Assembly (NCBI GenBank): GCA_019648995.1
Contig: BLXT01000847.1
Coordinates: 931,197 to 953,056, forward strand
Direction of reading: 5' to 3'
DNA from: Plakobranchus ocellatus
Taxonomy: Eukaryota; Mollusca; Gastropoda; Plakobranchidae
Length of the DNA stretch: 21,860 nt
Shown here: in pieces, positions 18,432-21,860 of the stretch
Position numbering within the stretch: the first letter of the stretch is position 1
Layout: every line of letters starts with the position of its first letter
Position numbers and translations under genes: made by a program
Notes under the pieces: model-generated
Database searches by the model: none
What the model was told of the DNA's origin: nothing
Seen by the model: only the letters and a program-made list of their open reading frames with translations

Positions 18432-19661
18432 GTAAGTTTTTGTATAGCAAAATGTTAAACTGAATTATTTTTTTTGATGCATATATTCTACATCTATTTT
18501 GCAGAAGCATAAAATGCGGCAACAGTTGTTCATTTTTTAAGTCTAGTATGAACTTCATTCATTTCGCATATTTGGAGGAGCTAATGGTTATTTTTATTTT
18601 AATGAGGACAATTCAAGAAAAAAAAATTATCATTTCAATCAATGCTACATGTATTTAATGGTGAGAATTTTGATTTATGAGAAATCCATTTTATCAGAAT
18701 TGTTTTTTTGGATCATCTTTATGTGTCTAAATATAATTTTTAACTTTTTAACATTATATATGAGAACTCAATGAATTTTTCAAAGAATCTTATATCCGGA
18801 AAACTCTCCATATTGCATGAAATATTTGAATTTTATATATTATGGCTTAGAAGCACAAACACTGGTCACATCATATGTACCAGTCTTTCAAAAATTTTTT
18901 CCTATATTAACTTTGTTGTTTTTTCCCTTCCTATATCCACTGAAGAAATTTTCATGATGTAACACAAACCGTAAGATACTTTTTTTCTTATTTGACTATT
19001 AGTGTTAGTCGAGAGCAAGTATGTTTAAATATGCCTTTTCACGCAATAATTTTCTATAAGAAATCACTTCTTTTTTCTCCTCATCTTTTTCCTAAGCCAA
19101 TTGTGCATGGTTCTTTTTTTTTGTGAACTAATTTGTGTTTTATGAAAGTTTTCAGTCTTTTGTGATACTGAACTATTAAAAAGGGTTTTATCTGTTCATT
19201 AACATAATTCTTTGCTTTTCTGGTGTTTTTACAGCATAGTATGTATTAGAGGTTGGAAAAATCACTTCTATTGTTATTAAAATGCATTTGTAAATGTAGA
19301 CCTACTACCACACATATCTTGGTACACATTCTATCACCTAGATTGTCAGAGTAGGTCCCTACTGCATTATTATTTTACATTTGCTTAATTCCTTTCCCTT
19401 AGCTTTACTACAATCATTTGGTGTGACAATAGGCCAATTTCATCTTCCAGATTGAATTAATCTTTTGAAGTAGGTCTATTTCAGTAACTTAGTACATTTA
19501 AATGCATCACATTGATGTAGTCAATATTATTTGCATAGATGGTGCATGGAACGGGCAGAAGAAAACTGCGTTTCATTCACCCAAGCTCAAAATTGATTTA
19601 AATGAATTCTTCAAACAATAAAAAACACCTTCTGCCCTCGCTTTTTCCCTTTTACCGACAG
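18432..19661 (+). other. Intron 8 of the main gene
   Basis: 1230-nt GT-AG intron ending in a good pyrimidine tract (ctttttcccttttaccgacag). A possible short alternative terminal exon lies at 18505-18540. The rest is AT-rich with no recognisable element. Confidence 0.55.
18505..18540 (+). CDS. Possible alternative terminal exon (KHKMRQQLFIF, stop)
   Basis: After acceptor catctattttgcag the sequence, read in the phase 0 left by exon 8, encodes KHKMRQQLFIF and a TAA stop. The implied intron is only 73 nt. No nearby AATAAA was seen. The short length means it could be chance. Confidence 0.2.
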   Translation, partial: KHKMRQQLFIF

Positions 19662-19752
19662 CCAAAAAAACCAAACAAAATAAATCAAGAAAAAACCATT
19701 GGCTGAAACAAAGAATACTTTTGTTGATGAGATTCTAGAAGAAATTGGAAAG
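19662..19752 (+). CDS. Exon 9 (probable), frame off by one base
   Basis: Strong acceptor tttttcccttttaccgacag and donor GGAAAG|gtaata bound 91 nt. Entering in phase 0 from exon 8 it reads PKKPNKINQEK and then meets TGA after a six-A run (19690-19695). With one A fewer, the frame would continue into the open, protein-like stretch PLAETKNTFVDEILEEIGK up to the donor. So 91 nt looks like a 90-nt exon with one extra base. Alternatives are a weak acceptor at 19689 (caag) that enters the second frame directly in phase 0, or a true stop making this the last exon. The acidic FVDEILEEIGK helix argues that the second half is coding. Confidence 0.5.
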
Positions 19753-20271
19753 GTAATACAACTTACTCACACAAAGAAAGTTAATCAAACAAAATGAAAA
19801 AAAGAGCACTCATTTTTATGCTGTCTCACTGCTAAGCCTCATATTTTTGTGGACACTTTTTCAGCAAAATGTCTTATTTTGTGCTTCTATTACATTTTAC
19901 AATATGGACCTGCATCCAATGACATTGGACTCTATGAAACCTTGTGCTCAGTAGCCATCCTTCTGATAGAAAGAAATTGATCTTAGAGTGACCTTAAACT
20001 CGACAAAAAAATCTTGCAAACGAAATCTAGGATCTACTGGTGTGTAAAAACGCGTTGGCAATTAATCTTATATAATCGATATTGGCATCTCAGAGATGGC
20101 TAAGCTGGTTACTTGTTTTTTATAAGAAAAGAGGAGAGAAGGAAGGGGAAGGGAATAAGATTTAAGAGTGAGCCAACCTATGCTATCTGGATCTGGCTCA
20201 TTGTGAAATGTATTGTGAGGGGGAGCTAATTATTAGCTATGAAAATGTCTAATTTGAATGATGGACAAGTA

Positions 20272-20424
20272 TAGTCAAACCTATTCATGGCGACCACTGA
20301 AGCCCATAGAGTAGTAGGCCTATGGTTTGCAGCCATGCACAGAGGTGCTTATCTTGAGCAGTGGATATCTATTGATCAATTCAAAAAGTAAACAAAGCGT
20401 GGAGGTCAACTTTGAACTTTACTG
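20272..20424. mobile_element. Pogo/Tigger-like MITE (about 153 bp)
   Basis: TAGTCAAACCTATTCATGGC and GACCACTG at one end, and GGAGGTCAACTTTGAACTTT and ACTG at the other (reverse complement CAGTAAAGTTCAAAG), are flanked by TA on both sides (20270-20271 and 20425-20426). The CAGTCAAACCTNTTNATGGCGACCAC start is a style typical of short non-autonomous Tc1/mariner-group elements. The inner AGAGGTGCTTATCTTGAGCAG resembles the usual subterminal repeat. The copy is degraded. Confidence 0.4.
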
Positions 20425-20925
20425 TACTACCTTGTACTGAACAAAAAACTTTACCTTCTGAATTCCTAAATGCATCAGAGCAAATGATTGGCAAACTAAG
20501 GATTGTCTGCAAGTTTATTAAAAGTATGTGATGTGAATTGCTAGCATCATTATTTAAAACTTAACCTCTGAGACAGTTATCATCTCAGACGTCCTATGTG
20601 CATCCAAGGGGCTGCATATATAAGTACATCCATATTTAATTTATTAAAGAAAACAAACAAAAAAACCCCCCTGAAAGTTTCACCTGCAACCTCAACACAA
20701 ATTTTGTAACCTACAAGCGAAAACAAACATGAAAGGCACACCTGCAGCCTTTGACTGTCTTTAAACCAAGAGGGTACCCGCAAACACCAAGAAGATATAG
20801 ACAAAAGAAATCTGACTCCATTTCTCAGTAACCCAAATCAATTGAAGTATGAACTGAGTGTCAGCACTTGCTGTCAGATGTGACAAACCTTCAACATAAG
20901 GGAACGTGTTTTCATGGCGTAAGGT

Positions 20926-21086
20926 GACATGTTGTCATGGTGTATCCAGTGACTTATGCTTCCCTCTCAGATAGTCAAATACCCCCTTCTCTCTCTATTT
21001 CTCTTGCATGCTCTCACAGGTGTGATGCATTGTCGTGGCATATCCAGTGACTTATGCTTCCCTCTCAGATAATCAAATACCCCCAC
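20926..21086 (+). repeat. Direct duplication, 98-bp spacing
   Basis: TATCCAGTGACTTATGCTTC followed by CCTCTCAGATAGTCAAATAC occurs at 20943 and again at 21041, where it reads ATAATC in place of ATAGTC. The similarity begins earlier (TTGTCATGGTG versus TTGTCGTGGCA). Each copy is about 55-60 bp. Confidence 0.9.
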
Positions 21087-21860
21087 CCCTCCAAAAAAAA
21101 CAACCCCCCAAAAAATAAATAAACAAAACAGAACAAAACAAAAAAAGCAAAACCCAGCAGCCACGTTTGAAAAGTGAACCCCCTTTTTTTTTTTTAATGA
21201 AAATTTCCTATAACCAGTAAAATTTCAAGCCTCAGTCAAGAAAATTGAATTACTTTTTTGTAGTCATTGTATTGTCCAGTAATGTTATCAAGACCTAGTC
21301 AACAATTAATCTTGGCTGTATGAATGTCCCAACGATTTTGTTGGATACAAAGTCCATTTATACTTAAGTGTTTTCGTTGCATCGTTTTAAACTTAAAAAA
21401 AAATAATAAATGTGTAATAAGTTTAAATATACACATTTTAAGAGTCAAATCTGATGAAGTACTGGAAGAAAGTTGTTCTTGAATTTTTTTTTTTTTAATG
21501 TTAAATATTATGGCATTTTTTGTATCTTTAATTTTTTAGATATTTATTTTTTTTTACTAATAAAAAGAAATTTTTAAGGCTTCTGGGTAGCAATGACATT
21601 GTTTTGCAAGCTGGAAATTTCAAATTGTGCTCTAAAATAGTAAATCAGGGGGAAAAAATTATACAAAAACAGATCTCATTGAATAAAAAACTCACCAAAA
21701 ATAAAAAAAAAAAACAACTTCAACACTTATAAAGGTATCTGACTGTTATCTTGATATTCTTAAGAATTTACTTTTCAATAAAAATAACATGCCCATTTTT
21801 TAAAAATCATGTAGTTTTATTGATAAAAGAATGTTTAACTAGTTAGTTTAGGCGAAAAAG

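Larger units (their letters stand above)
1835..19752 (+). other. Main multi-exon gene (span of all recognised coding exons)
   Basis: Nine exons can be joined. Exons 1-8 (24, 118, 1053, 145, 206, 144, 75 and 56 nt) total 1821 nt, exactly 607 codons, with no internal stop, and every junction keeps phase (0,1,1,2,1,1,1,0). Introns are 729, 903, 2177, 1460, 2915, 4965, 1627 and 1230 nt. The protein is polar and mostly disordered with helical patches near the end. A basic N-terminus, Ser/Pro-rich linkers and short coiled segments would suit a cytoskeletal, centrosomal or scaffold protein, but that is only a guess from composition. No signal peptide or membrane helix is seen. The 3' end is not certain and probably lies beyond the window or in unrecognised exons after 19752. 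Confidence 0.75.
19753..21860 (+). other. Downstream intronic or 3' region, no coding exon recognised
   Basis: About 2.1 kb after exon 9. It contains a MITE-like element (20272-20424), a purine-rich patch (about 20130-20160), a duplicated segment (20926-21086) and many A- and T-runs. Minus-strand open frames at 20580-20804 and 20967-21164 are low-complexity and not credible genes. A 19-codon open stretch after ttttttgtag near 21262 is too short to call an exon. Confidence 0.5.

Noticed and set aside
19237-19240. Four-base microexon CATA between a strong acceptor and gtatgt in intron 8
   Set aside because: It would put exon 9 in the phase 1 frame, which meets TAG before the donor at 19752, so it does not repair the gene model.
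20967-21164. Minus-strand open frame rich in Phe, Gly and Val
   Set aside because: It is produced by A-rich and C-rich runs in the duplicated region. The composition is low-complexity and there is no start context or family resemblance.
21262-21318. Possible exon after ttttttgtag (SLYCPVMLSRPSQQLILA)
   Set aside because: It has only about 19 open codons with a weak gtatga donor, within chance expectation, and the upstream phase is uncertain.

Overview
This is a stretch of animal nuclear DNA: AT-rich, with small exons separated by introns of about 0.7-5 kb, abundant microsatellites and homopolymers, and several decayed mobile elements. The scattered TCTAGA/AGATCTAG and TAGGCCTA words and the general texture suggest a mollusc, perhaps a gastropod; that is inference from texture only. 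There is no prokaryotic gene, CRISPR array or operon. One 33-base run of N is an assembly gap.

Two plus-strand genes lie head to tail. (1) At 694-858 an open exon preceded by a good acceptor ends in a stop and is followed by two AATAAA signals. It reads as the last exon of an upstream membrane-protein gene, with the preceding intron filling 1-693. (2) From about 1835 a multi-exon gene runs to at least 19752. I rebuilt it by reading splice sites and codon phase by eye: coding exons 1835-1858 (tentative first), 2588-2705, 3609-4661, 6839-6983, 8444-8649, 11565-11708, 16674-16748, 18376-18431 and probably 19662-19752. The first eight join into one uninterrupted frame of 607 codons, which is strong evidence that the model is right. 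The protein begins with a basic VKKKSVRFAEEP segment. It continues as a long Ser/Thr/Asn/Gly-rich disordered region encoded by one 1.05 kb exon, carrying a conserved-looking DDEITWLWDKVRNCL island. It ends in short helical segments (AAFMMAERLAKQ, EEQNLLASLDKLNERLR). I could not name the family.

The gene has unusual splicing features. Intron 3 uses a GC donor (the only donor that keeps frame). Exons 6 and 8 both carry tandem acceptors 6 nt apart. Exon 9 is off by one base, probably a homopolymer error or a real indel.

The introns hold mobile-element debris: an approximately 405-bp solo LTR in sense orientation with TATA box and AATAAA (17738-18142); an antisense C-terminal fragment of a LINE reverse-transcriptase ORF (about 16930-17240); pogo/Tigger-like terminal sequences (about 360-571, 20272-20424, and weaker ones near 14209 and 15552); a possible tRNA-derived SINE remnant (7152-7217); a perfect 18-bp-arm hairpin (7805-7850); and tandem duplications at 1911, 12228 and 20926. 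I see no new multi-gene biological system here. The most noteworthy items are the unrecognised protein with its GC-AG intron and the solo LTR and LINE relic inside the gene.
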